DNA of 64,000 nt from Phycobacter sedimenti (GTDB lineage: Bacteria > Pseudomonadota > Alphaproteobacteria > Rhodobacterales > Rhodobacteraceae). The stretch is from assembly GCF_038148855.1 (NCBI RefSeq), contig NZ_JBBVGR010000007.1, positions 124,001 through 188,000 on the forward strand, given 5' to 3'. Below the pieces are notes generated by a model. It made no database searches, was not told the origin of the DNA, and saw only the letters and a program-made list of their open reading frames with translations. Positions within the stretch are counted from its first letter, which is position 1. Every line of letters starts with the position of its first letter. A program made the position numbers and the translations under genes. Below are positions 16,683 to 24,918 of this stretch, piece after piece.

Positions 16683-17972
16683 TCAGACGAAGTGCACGTA
16701 GAAGTCCCGCATCCCGTCGCCCTCCAGATCGCGGGTCTTGCGCACTTCCTTGCGCTTCATGAAGACGTGGTTGGCGACCAGCTCGGCCCCGACCGCCTCG
16801 GCCAGAATCCTGTCACGCTCCAGATCCGCGACGGCGCCTTTCAGATCGATCGCCGTGCCCTCTCGCGCGTCGGTGCGGTCAAAACCATCGCCCGTTTCAA
16901 TCGGTGGCAGGGCATAGCCTTTCTCTACCCCCAGCAAAGACGCCTGCAGAACCGCCGCCACCGCCGTGTAGGGATTGGAGGAGGCATCGGCCATACGGTG
17001 CTCCAGCCGCGCCTTGGCGCCGCCTTCAGAGCTGATCCTTGTGGTGACGTTGCGATGATCGCCGCCCCAGTTCTGCCAGTAGCCTGAAAGGCTCCCGGGC
17101 TGCAGCCGCATGTAACTGTTGGCAGTGGGCGCGATCAGCCCCGCCAGCCCCTTGTGGTGGTGCAAGACGCCCGCAAGGCAGCCGCGCGCCAGATCATTCA
17201 TGTGTTCGGGGCCGCCACACGGGCCAGAGGACAAAGCATTGCCGCCCGCCTCATCCACGAAGGAATAGTTGATATGCATGCCCGATCCGCCCGCCTCGGC
17301 GATGGGTTTGGGCATGAAGGTCAGCACGATCCCGTATTCCAGCGCGATCTCCCGCGCCATCAGGCGGAAGAGGACAATATCGTCCACCGCCTTTACCGCA
17401 TCGTCGAAGGTCAGGGTATATTCGAACTGCGGACTGTCGAATTCGGCGGTGATCATATCCAGGCTAAAGCCCATCTCATCCGCCATGGCCCAGATCCGGT
17501 CGTTGAAGCGCAGGGGATCGGCAAAGGGGCCGGTGCCATAGACCACGCCGCCGGGGGCATCATAGGGCACAAGGCGGCCATTTTCATCGGCCTGCAGGGC
17601 AAAGGCTTCGAGCTCGATTCCAACCTTGGGCTGCAACCCCTTGGCCGCCCAGGCCGCCACCGCCCGTTTCAGCGCGCCGCGCGGGCACAGGGAAAGGGGC
17701 TGCCCCTCGTCATCATAGAGATCACCCAGAACCACCTTGGTGGAGGCATGCCAGCTGTCGCGGATATCGTCGTGCAGCCATTTCAGCTCCATATCCGGCA
17801 GGCCCTGCTTGACCATGGATCCCGGCGCATCGAGCAGATCCTTGTCGTAATGGGTGCCAAAGACAGAGCGGCAGAAGCGCGTTGAATCGTCACCGATCTT
17901 GGAGTTGGGGAGGTATTTTCCCCGCATGATGCTGAGGTGGTCGCAGAACATCGCGCGCAGGCGGGTCTTCAT
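16683..17972 (-). CDS. Glutamine synthetase family ligase (gamma-glutamyl-amine synthetase type)
   Basis: 429-aa ATP-dependent ligase related to glutamine synthetase, predicted to join glutamate to an amine as PuuA or GmaS do. Metal- and glutamate-site segments are visible: GIELEAFAL, AEFDSPQFEYTL, GGSGMHINYSF, ANSYMRLQPGSLSG and the arginine-containing EHRMADASSNPYT. The N-terminal beta-grasp region is short, and the adenylylation tyrosine of housekeeping enzymes is not apparent. Start ATG 17972 is preceded by AGGAAAGGA. Nearby genes encode a class I glutamine amidotransferase-like hydrolase, a P450 and an aminotransferase, which supports amine catabolism over ammonia assimilation. Confidence 0.9.
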   Translation of the reverse strand: MKTRLRAMFCDHLSIMRGKYLPNSKIGDDSTRFCRSVFGTHYDKDLLDAPGSMVKQGLPDMELKWLHDDIRDSWHASTKVVLGDLYDDEGQPLSLCPRGALKRAVAAWAAKGLQPKVGIELEAFALQADENGRLVPYDAPGGVVYGTGPFADPLRFNDRIWAMADEMGFSLDMITAEFDSPQFEYTLTFDDAVKAVDDIVLFRLMAREIALEYGIVLTFMPKPIAEAGGSGMHINYSFVDEAGGNALSSGPCGGPEHMNDLARGCLAGVLHHHKGLAGLIAPTANSYMRLQPGSLSGYWQNWGGDHRNVTTRISSEGGAKARLEHRMADASSNPYTAVAAVLQASLLGVEKGYALPPIETGDGFDRTDAREGTAIDLKGAVADLERDRILAEAVGAELVANHVFMKRKEVRKTRDLEGDGMRDFYVHFV

Positions 17973-18063
17973 GGGTAGTCCTTTCCTGTTGGACGGATCT
18001 CTTTGTGGTAACGCGACAACTTTCATGTGCCGCTTGCCCCCATCATTCCAGACACCAACAAGA

Positions 18064-18127
18064 GGACAGCGCCCGACCTCGGGTGGGTGCGCAAGCGCCC
18101 TCCCACGGGGGAGGTCGGGCGCTGTCC
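18064..18127 (-). terminator. Long hairpin between the P450 and the glutamine-synthetase-like gene
   Basis: Seventeen-bp perfect arms (18064-18080 and 18111-18127), starting GGACAGCGCCCGACCTC, enclose a 30-nt interior with its own GTGGG/CCCAC pairing. It lies immediately after the P450 stop on the minus strand, 92 bp before the next start, so it probably marks a transcript end or processing point. It lacks a T-run. Confidence 0.45.
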
Positions 18128-18160
18128 GGGCTGCGCCCGGACCCTACATGTCAGTTCAGC

Positions 18161-19420
18161 CTATGCCGCCTCGACCCGTACCGGCAATTCCTTGATGCCG
18201 CCGACAAAGTTCGAACGCAGGAATTTGTGCGGCCCCGCCGCCTCGATATGGCTGATCCGTTTCGCCAGCTCCTGAAACAGCACGGTCACTTCCAGCCGGG
18301 CCAGCCACATGCCAAGGCAGACATGCGGGCCAAATTGCCCGAAAGAGAGATGCCGGTTGGGGCTGCGCATCAGGTTGACGCGGAAGGGATCGTCGAAATA
18401 GCTCTCGTCCCGATTGGCCGAGATGAACCAGTAAAGCACCTTGTCGCCTGCGCGGATCGTCTTGCCGTGCATCTCCACATCCCGCGTTGCGGTACGGCGG
18501 AAGTAGAGCGCGGGCGTCGCCCAGCGGATGATCTCATCCGCGGCGGTTTCCCACACGTCCCCGCCTGCCTGCATCTGCGCGAGCAGCTCCGGCTGGTGGC
18601 ACAAGGCCTGAATGCCGGCCGCGATGGAATAGCGCGTAGTATCATTGCCCGCCGCCACCAGCAGGCAGAAGAAATTGCGGAACTCGGTCTCGGTGATGGT
18701 CGATCCATCCTTGGCCGGTTCCAGGATCAGGTTCAACACACCGGAAGTGTCGCCCTTCTTCGTCTTCGCCTCCATCAGCTCCTTGGCATAGACATAAAGC
18801 TCGGCCCCCGCAGGCGAATTGAAGGGCATCATGCGGAACTCATCCGTGTCCATCTTGTCGAGGACGTGCGTGGTGAAATCGGGGTCGGTATTGGCAATCA
18901 GGGCATCGCCCTTTTCCACCAGCCAGGGCAGATCCTCCTCAGGCAGGCCCACCACGCGCCCCAGCATCCGCATCGGCAATTGCCGGGCGATCTCCTTGGT
19001 CGCGTCAAAGCTGCCCTTTGCGAGCGCCTGATCGAGGATCTCGGCACATAAGGACCGAATGTCCTCTTCGTATTGCGCCATGGTGGTCTTTGAAAACGCC
19101 CTCAGCAGCTTCATGCGCACCTTGGAGTGTTCCGGCGGGTCGGTCTCCTGAAAGGTGCGGCGGGCGAGGTATTCCTCGTAGGACTGATCCTCCATCCGGA
19201 TCCCGCGGGCGGATGAGAACACTTCTGTGTTCTTGTTCATCGCCGTGATGTCCTCGTAGCGGGTCACCGACCAGTAGTTTTCACCGCCCGCGTAATCGGT
19301 CCAGTGCAGGGGATCCTCGCGGCGCAGCCGGGCAAAGGTGTTATGCGGCGCGCCTGCTGCAAATGTGTCGTGGCTGCTGAGATCGGCAAAGCCGTCGTCC
19401 TGCGGTGTCCAGATCGTCAT
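18161..19420 (-). CDS. Cytochrome P450
   Basis: Soluble bacterial P450 of 419 aa, without a membrane anchor. The I-helix oxygen-activation motif AGNDTTR is at 257-263, the K-helix ExxR is Glu296 to Arg299, and the heme-ligating Cys368 sits in FGQFGPHVCLG. It would hydroxylate or N-dealkylate a small substrate using electrons from a ferredoxin; no ferredoxin or ferredoxin reductase gene is adjacent. It diverges from the amidotransferase gene over a 79-bp AT-rich spacer (19421-19499) that must hold both promoters, and it precedes the glutamine-synthetase-like gene on the same strand. The neighbours suggest an amine or amide substrate (inference). Confidence 0.93.
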   Translation of the reverse strand: MTIWTPQDDGFADLSSHDTFAAGAPHNTFARLRREDPLHWTDYAGGENYWSVTRYEDITAMNKNTEVFSSARGIRMEDQSYEEYLARRTFQETDPPEHSKVRMKLLRAFSKTTMAQYEEDIRSLCAEILDQALAKGSFDATKEIARQLPMRMLGRVVGLPEEDLPWLVEKGDALIANTDPDFTTHVLDKMDTDEFRMMPFNSPAGAELYVYAKELMEAKTKKGDTSGVLNLILEPAKDGSTITETEFRNFFCLLVAAGNDTTRYSIAAGIQALCHQPELLAQMQAGGDVWETAADEIIRWATPALYFRRTATRDVEMHGKTIRAGDKVLYWFISANRDESYFDDPFRVNLMRSPNRHLSFGQFGPHVCLGMWLARLEVTVLFQELAKRISHIEAAGPHKFLRSNFVGGIKELPVRVEAA

Positions 19421-19499
19421 GAGGGGCTTCCCGAATGGTTGCTTTGTGTATATTATTGGACCTCATAAATATGTAAACGAAAATCTTGCGAGGCAGATC

Positions 19500-20207
19500 A
19501 TGCACTTGGCCATTCTGATGACCAACACAGACGAGAGCGACTTTGCCGCGCGCCACCCCAAGGACGGGAAGAAATTCACCGATCTCATCCACATGGCCCG
19601 CCCCGGCTGGCAGGTCTCGGTCTTTTCGGTGAAGGATGGCGCGTTCCCATCGGACATCGCCACCTTTGATGGCGCGTTGATCACCGGCAGCCCGGCCTCG
19701 GTCCGCGATGATCTGCCGTGGATCCCGCCGCTGATGGAGCTGGTCCGGGATATGCACGCCCGCAAGCAGCCCCTGTTCGGGGCCTGTTTCGGTCATCAGG
19801 CGGTGGCGCTGGCCCTTGGTGGCGCGCTCGGGGACAATCCATGCGGCTGGGTACAGGGGCTGACGCTCAATGCCTTGCAGAACACGCCCGCCTGGGCGCG
19901 CGAGTTGCCAAACCCGTTGCGCCTTTATGGCTCGCACAAGGAATGCGTCACAGCCCTGCCGCAGGTCGCCGTGCCGACGGCCCGCAGCAACGGGATGATC
20001 GCGGGCTTTACCGTCGGTCGCCACATCTGGACCACCCAGCATCACCCGGAGATGAGCCACGGCTTCATCACCGCGCTGACCAAAGAGATGCAGGGGATTC
20101 TGCCGAAAGAGGTCTATGCGCAGGCTATGGAGAGCCTTGCGGAAACATCCGATCAGGCGCGGTTTGCCGAAGCGCTGGTCCGGTTCTTTGAACAGGGCAC
20201 CCGCTGA
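19500..20207 (+). CDS. Type 1 glutamine amidotransferase (class I, triad)
   Basis: 235-aa GATase-fold hydrolase. The nucleophile elbow GACFGHQ places Cys96, and TTQHHPEMS gives His181/182 and Glu184 for the triad. It is a stand-alone domain, like the amidotransferase-like proteins that accompany gamma-glutamyl-amine ligases and hydrolyse gamma-glutamyl amides. The start ATG 19500 (MHLAILMTNTDE) has GAGG 6 nt upstream; the frame is open further 5' but without a site and within the promoter region. It diverges from the P450 and converges with a GntR regulator 3 bp away. Confidence 0.9.
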   Translation: MHLAILMTNTDESDFAARHPKDGKKFTDLIHMARPGWQVSVFSVKDGAFPSDIATFDGALITGSPASVRDDLPWIPPLMELVRDMHARKQPLFGACFGHQAVALALGGALGDNPCGWVQGLTLNALQNTPAWARELPNPLRLYGSHKECVTALPQVAVPTARSNGMIAGFTVGRHIWTTQHHPEMSHGFITALTKEMQGILPKEVYAQAMESLAETSDQARFAEALVRFFEQGTR

Positions 20208-20210
20208 GGG

Positions 20211-20861
20211 TCAGCCCAAGGCCGCCAGAAGATCCATCACCGTCACCTGATCGAACTGCACGTGGGCGGCCATTTCTGCCTCGGCGGCTGCGCTGTCGTG
20301 GACCAGGATCAACCCCGCCAGCCTGCGGTGATCGCGGGCAGAGGCGGCAATGGAACCGGGGTAGCGGTAGCGCGCCCTGTAATAGGCCATCAGCTTGCGC
20401 GCGTTGGTCTTGATCATCTCCACCAGGAAGGGATTGCCGGACCCCAGCGCGATCACCTCGTGAAAGCGCAGATTGAGCTGGTAATAGCCATCGGGATCTG
20501 CGTCACCCTTTTCCGCAGCATGCGCCTCGCAGGCGGCCACGATACGCTCCAGGTCCTCGGCTTGCGCCGGTGTCATGCGGCGCGCGGCAAGGCCGGCGGC
20601 CTGCCCTTCCAGCTTGGCATGGACTTCGAGGATGGCGAGGAACTCTTCCAGCGTCGGCTTGAACAGCACCGCGCCCTTGCGCGGCAGGCGGCGGATCAGA
20701 CCCGCGGTTTCCAACTGGATCAGCACCTCCCGCACGGGCGTGCGCGAGACGTTGTGACGGCTGACAAGTCCCGCCTCGTCCAGCACGTCACCGGGATTGA
20801 GGCGCCCCTCGTCGATATCGCTGAAGATCGCGTTGAGTAGCTGCTCACTCTGCCCGGCCAT
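20211..20861 (-). CDS. GntR family (FCD-type) transcriptional regulator
   Basis: 216-aa regulator with an N-terminal winged helix (NAIFSDIDEGRLNPGDVLDE then SRTPVREVLIQLETAGLI) and an all-helical FCD ligand domain (EVHAKLEGQAAGLAARR, YYQLNLRFHEVIALGSGN, ARDHRRLAGLI). Start ATG 20861 (MAGQSEQLL) follows AGGACAGGC. Longer forms would run into the repeat-filled intergenic region. It ends 3 bp from the amidotransferase stop and is the likely local regulator of the P450/amidotransferase region. Confidence 0.9.
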   Translation of the reverse strand: MAGQSEQLLNAIFSDIDEGRLNPGDVLDEAGLVSRHNVSRTPVREVLIQLETAGLIRRLPRKGAVLFKPTLEEFLAILEVHAKLEGQAAGLAARRMTPAQAEDLERIVAACEAHAAEKGDADPDGYYQLNLRFHEVIALGSGNPFLVEMIKTNARKLMAYYRARYRYPGSIAASARDHRRLAGLILVHDSAAAEAEMAAHVQFDQVTVMDLLAALG

Positions 20862-20977
20862 GCCTGTCCTGTTGTCACTGCTTCGATTGCCTTGCAGCGC
20901 AGGATAGGCGGGGCACCGGCCCAACGCAACGTCAGGGGTGAACCCGAACGACGACCGCGCATTGCATCCCATCGCGG

Positions 20978-21062
20978 CGGGGCTCCCGCGCCCGCAGGAC
21001 CACCGGCCAAGGCCGGTTGGACCTTGGCGGCCTTGGGCATGGCACCGTGCCACGCACGGTGC
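20978..21062 (-). repeat. Dispersed CCCAA/GCGGGAG hairpin repeat, copy 1
   Basis: Read on the minus strand: hairpin A with perfect 9-bp arms GCACCGTGC/GCACGGTGC (21042-21062), then the linker TGCCCAAGGCC, a second hairpin around ACCGGCCTTGGCCGGT, and the tail GCGGGCGCGGGAG. It lies head to head with copy 2. Both fill the 384-bp gap 20862-21245 between the GntR gene and the GNAT gene, which otherwise shows no gene. Confidence 0.75.
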
Positions 21063-21063
21063 A

Positions 21064-21142
21064 GCGCCGCGCGCCGCGCGGCGCCGGACCCAACGGGCAC
21101 GTGCCCATTTTCAAATGGGCCAAGCCGGGCGGGAGCACCGCG
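21064..21142 (+). repeat. Dispersed CCCAA/GCGGGAG hairpin repeat, copy 2
   Basis: Hairpin A spans 21064-21084 with 10-nt complementary arms, then the linker CGGACCCAACGGG, hairpin B GCCCATTT/AAATGGGC (21103-21120) and the tail GCCGGGCGGGAGCACC. It starts 2 bp after copy 1, in the opposite orientation. Confidence 0.75.
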
Positions 21143-21245
21143 TTGCAATCTGCACACAGGCGATCAGATTGCACGCTGTCCCATTCCTCGACCGACCCCA
21201 CCATGCTCTTACTGTCCGCTCCACCCAACTCCCGGAACAAAGACC

Positions 21246-21815
21246 ATGCCAAAGCCCCGCGCCGCCAATAGAACGCTCAACCTGCGCCCCGCGAAGTCAG
21301 CCGATTGCGCAGCGCTTGCGGCGCTGTCGATCGAGGTGTGGACGGGAACCTACCTACGCGAAGGCGTGAACGGGACCTTCGCCTCCTTCGTTCTGGACGC
21401 CTTTACCCCAGGCCGCTTTGCGGCCCTGCTGAGCGATCCCGAAGAGACCATCATCGTCTCCCAGAACCGGGTCGGGATCGACGGCTATATCCGTATCACG
21501 CAAAACCGCCCGTCACCCGTGGGCGGGTGCATGACCGAGATTTCCACCCTCTACGTGCAGCCGCGTCATCATGGCGGCGGCATCGGGCAGGCGCTTCTAA
21601 AGGCCGGGCTGGAGCATTGCGACGCCCACGGGCTGGGCGAGCCGTGGCTCATGACCAATTCAGAAAACACCCCCGCCATCGGATTTTATCACCGGCAGGG
21701 ATTTGCAACCGTGGGTGACACCATGTTCGAGATCGACGGGATCGGCTATCCCAACACCTTGCTACACTACGAAGGCGCCCTGAAGGATCCGGTTCATCCT
21801 TCCAGCGCCGTCTGA
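21246..21815 (+). CDS. GNAT family N-acetyltransferase
   Basis: 189-aa acetyl-CoA-dependent acetyltransferase. Motif A is TLYVQPRHHGGGIGQALLKAG, here QPRHHGGGIGQALL with the pyrophosphate-binding turn, followed by NTPAIGFYHRQGF (motif B). Start ATG 21246 (MPKPRAANRTLNLRP) has no strong ribosome site, but the frame upstream crosses the hairpin repeats and is not protein-like. It overlaps the convergent nitronate monooxygenase-like gene by 22 bp at the 3' end. The substrate is unknown. Confidence 0.85.
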   Translation: MPKPRAANRTLNLRPAKSADCAALAALSIEVWTGTYLREGVNGTFASFVLDAFTPGRFAALLSDPEETIIVSQNRVGIDGYIRITQNRPSPVGGCMTEISTLYVQPRHHGGGIGQALLKAGLEHCDAHGLGEPWLMTNSENTPAIGFYHRQGFATVGDTMFEIDGIGYPNTLLHYEGALKDPVHPSSAV

Positions 21816-22936
21816 AGACGTTCATAGCCGCGCAGGAAATCCTCCTTGAAGGCCTGCACGACCGCACCCGCCGACATGGTCTGGGTCATAAGGCCCACGC
21901 CCTGCCCCACCCAGTAGGTGGCCAGATCCTGCGCATCCACATCTCCCGCCTGGCTCAACTGATCGATCCGCGCCAGCGCCGGTTCGGAGACCAGCGTCTG
22001 CAAGGGCATCGGCAGTGGTTTGGGGGCGTTTTTGCCCTCCCAGGCTTCGGTCCAGCCGCTGACCAGCTGGCGGGACGGCTTGCCGGTGCGTGAGCGCGCC
22101 CGCACCGTATCGGCGCTGCTGGCCGCCAGCATCTTTTCCTTCACCACCGGGTTTGTCTCGGCCTCCGCCGTGGTCAGCCAGACCGAACCACACCAGGCCC
22201 CGGCCGCGCCCATGGCCATTGCCCCCGCCATCTGCGCGCCGCTGGCGATGCCACCCGCCGCCAGCACCGGGACAGAGGCACCCATCGCCTCCACCGCCTG
22301 TACCACCTCGGGCACCAGCACCATGGTTGCAACCTCGCCGGTGTGCCCGCCGGCCTCTCCGCCTGCTGCAACGATGATGTCCACCCCGGCCGCAACCTGC
22401 GCCCGGGCATGTGCAGCGGTGCCAACCAGCGCCGCAACGGCGACCCCATTTGCCTTGCCCATCTCCAGCATATCGGCGGGCGGCACGCCCAGCGCATTTG
22501 CGATGAGTGCGATGGGGTGGCGAAAGGCCACTTCCAGACTGCGCCGTGCGCCTGTCGCGCTGATATTGTCGCGAAAGACCAATAGCTCCTGCCGCCGCGC
22601 ATCCAGATCGCCGGGATCCAGCCCCTTGCCCCGCAGCACGGATGCGGCAAAGTCCTTGTGGCCTTCGGGAACCATGGCAAGGATCTGTTCGGCCGGGATG
22701 TCCTGCCCCTTGGCCTCGAACTTGTTCGGCACGATCAGATCGACGCCATAGGGGCGCCCGTCCACGTGATCGTCGATCCAGGAGAGTTCCTCTTCCAACT
22801 GCTCGGGGCTCATCATCGCGGCCCCAAAGACGCCCATGCCGCCTGCATTGGTTACTGCGGCCACCACGTCGCGGCAATGCGAGAAGGCAAAGAGCGGAAA
22901 TTCGATTCCAAGCCGTCTGCACAGGTCCGAGTTCAT
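21794..22936 (-). CDS. Nitronate monooxygenase family FMN protein
   Basis: 380-aa TIM-barrel flavoprotein of the nitronate monooxygenase/2-nitropropane dioxygenase family. The phosphate-binding region GVDIIVAAGGEAGGHTGE and the downstream VPVLAAGGIASGAQMAGAM are typical. It oxidises alkyl nitronates in characterised members, but related proteins act as enoyl reductases, so the reaction here is open. The start overlaps the biotin-carboxylase stop by ATGA, making it the last gene of the AtuA/carboxylase operon. Its 3' end overlaps a convergent GNAT gene by 22 bp. Confidence 0.88.
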   Translation of the reverse strand: MNSDLCRRLGIEFPLFAFSHCRDVVAAVTNAGGMGVFGAAMMSPEQLEEELSWIDDHVDGRPYGVDLIVPNKFEAKGQDIPAEQILAMVPEGHKDFAASVLRGKGLDPGDLDARRQELLVFRDNISATGARRSLEVAFRHPIALIANALGVPPADMLEMGKANGVAVAALVGTAAHARAQVAAGVDIIVAAGGEAGGHTGEVATMVLVPEVVQAVEAMGASVPVLAAGGIASGAQMAGAMAMGAAGAWCGSVWLTTAEAETNPVVKEKMLAASSADTVRARSRTGKPSRQLVSGWTEAWEGKNAPKPLPMPLQTLVSEPALARIDQLSQAGDVDAQDLATYWVGQGVGLMTQTMSAGAVVQAFKEDFLRGYERLQTALEG

Positions 22937-24903
22937 GCTTCACCTCCATCCACGTCAATAGAAACCAGAAGTTCGCCCGCCTTGACCTGAGCGCCCGCGG
23001 TGACCGGCACGTCTGTCACTGTGCCAGCAGCCCCTGCCAGAATTTCATGCTGCATCTTCATTGCCTCGAGCACCGCCAGACGCGTGCCCGCTTCAACACG
23101 GTCGCCCGCCGCAACGCAGACCTCCAAAAGCGCGCCATGCATGGGCGCGGTGATCTGGCCACCGGCGCCGCCCGCTGCAGACGTGGCGCCCGCCCGCAGG
23201 CGCGTGACCTCGAATATGCGCCCGCCACTGGCAATGAACAGCCTCTCGCCCTCCATCAGAACATGCCTCAGATCGGCGCGGATGCCATCGAGGCGCAGAT
23301 CCGTGCCCTGCCCGGTCACCTGATGCGACCAATCCCCGTGAGTAACGGTCAAAATATCGCCCGCTTCGCTCAGCCGCAGATCATGCTCTGCCTCCCCGGT
23401 GGCGATCTTCAGCCGCGCTTGCAGAACGCCTTGTGCCGACCAGCCCAATAGCTCGGGCGCAACGCCGCTGGCCTTGGCCGATGCGTCCTGGTCGGCGCGG
23501 TAGATCAGAGCCGCTGCCAGTGCGATCTCCTTTGTACTCAGGGGCACCGCCAGATCAGAAGGCAGGTGATCGGCAATGAAGCCGGTGGTCGCCTGTCCGG
23601 CGGCAAACTCGGGGTGGCACAGCACCTGCAGGAGGAAATCGCGATTGCAGGACACACCGAAGAGGACGAGATCCTTCAGCGCAGCGGTCAATCGCCCCAG
23701 CGCCTCGGCCCGGGTTGCGCCATGGGCGATGAGTTTGGCCAGCATCGGATCGTAATAGGGAGAAACCTCCTGCCCGCTGACAATCCCCGCATCCACGCGG
23801 ATGCCTACACCACTCGGCGCCTGCCACAGGGCAATGCGCCCGGCCTGCGGCAGGAAATCCTGTGCGGGGTCTTCTGCATAAAGGCGCACCTCGATGGCGT
23901 GACCTTTCAGCGTGACATCCTCTTGCGCAATGCCAAGGGGCTGCCCTTCGGCCACGCGGATCTGCAGCGCCACCAGATCAAGGCCCGTCACAGCCTCCGT
24001 CACCGGGTGTTCCACCTGCAGGCGCGTGTTCATCTCCAGGAAAAAGAAAGCGCCGCTGTCGTCCAGCAGAAACTCCACCGTGCCTGCCCCGACATACCCG
24101 ATGGCGCGGGCAGCCTCCACGGCGGCAGCGCCCATGCGGGCGCGCAGGTCGTCGCCCAGCGCGGGGCTCGGTGCCTCCTCCACCACCTTCTGATGGCGGC
24201 GCTGGACCGAGCAGTCCCGCTCTGCCAGATGGATGGTGTTGCCATCCCTGTCGGCAAAGACCTGGATTTCCACGTGGCGCGGGCGGATCACGGCCTTTTC
24301 AAGGATCACCTCGTCTGATCCGAAGGCGGACAAGGCCTCGCTTTGCGCCAGCCCAAGCGCGCCCGAGAAGTCCTCTGGCCGCTCCACCAGACGCATGCCG
24401 CGCCCACCGCCGCCAGCGGCGGCCTTGATCATCACCGGAAAGCCGATCCGCGCAGCCTCTGCCGCCAGTACATCCGCCGACTGGTCTTCGCCCTCGTATC
24501 CCGGCACGCAGGGCACGCCCGCCGTAATCATGCGCCGTTTTGCGGCGGCCTTGTTGCCCATCAGTGCAATCGCCTCGGCGCCGGGGCCGATGAAGATGAG
24601 GCCTGCCTCTGTGCAGGCGCTTGCGAATTCGGCGCTTTCCGACAGGAACCCATAGCCCGGATGCACAGCCTCCGCGCCTGTCTCCTGCGCCGCCGCGATC
24701 AGTTTCTCTGCAGACAAGTAACTGTCGCCCACTGACCCCGCGCCAATGCAGATGGAGCGGTCGGCATAGGCCACATGGGGGCTGCCCGCGTCCGCTTCGG
24801 TGTGCACGGCGATGCAGGTAATGCCCATGGCGCGGGCGGTTTTCATGATGCGCAGGGCGATCTCGCCCCGGTTCGCCACAAGGAGTGAAGTGATCTGTGT
24901 CAT
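22933..24903 (-). CDS. Biotin-dependent acyl-CoA carboxylase alpha subunit (biotin carboxylase + BCCP)
   Basis: 656-aa subunit that carboxylates its own biotin with ATP and bicarbonate. The biotin carboxylase domain occupies about 1-450 (LLVANRGEIALRIMKTAR, the ATP-grasp loop GGGGRGMR, and EMNTRLQVEHPVTE). A linker domain follows, then the biotinyl domain with Lys616 in LEAMKMQHE. It pairs with the carboxyltransferase gene 15 bp upstream. Architecture matches methylcrotonyl-CoA, geranyl-CoA and related carboxylases. With an AtuA-like gene in the operon, a geranyl-CoA-type or branched enoyl-CoA substrate is plausible but unproven. A good ribosome site, GGGGGGAGACGG, precedes the start. Confidence 0.93.
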   Translation of the reverse strand: MTQITSLLVANRGEIALRIMKTARAMGITCIAVHTEADAGSPHVAYADRSICIGAGSVGDSYLSAEKLIAAAQETGAEAVHPGYGFLSESAEFASACTEAGLIFIGPGAEAIALMGNKAAAKRRMITAGVPCVPGYEGEDQSADVLAAEAARIGFPVMIKAAAGGGGRGMRLVERPEDFSGALGLAQSEALSAFGSDEVILEKAVIRPRHVEIQVFADRDGNTIHLAERDCSVQRRHQKVVEEAPSPALGDDLRARMGAAAVEAARAIGYVGAGTVEFLLDDSGAFFFLEMNTRLQVEHPVTEAVTGLDLVALQIRVAEGQPLGIAQEDVTLKGHAIEVRLYAEDPAQDFLPQAGRIALWQAPSGVGIRVDAGIVSGQEVSPYYDPMLAKLIAHGATRAEALGRLTAALKDLVLFGVSCNRDFLLQVLCHPEFAAGQATTGFIADHLPSDLAVPLSTKEIALAAALIYRADQDASAKASGVAPELLGWSAQGVLQARLKIATGEAEHDLRLSEAGDILTVTHGDWSHQVTGQGTDLRLDGIRADLRHVLMEGERLFIASGGRIFEVTRLRAGATSAAGGAGGQITAPMHGALLEVCVAAGDRVEAGTRLAVLEAMKMQHEILAGAAGTVTDVPVTAGAQVKAGELLVSIDVDGGEA

Positions 24904-24918
24904 GTCCGTCTCCCCCCT

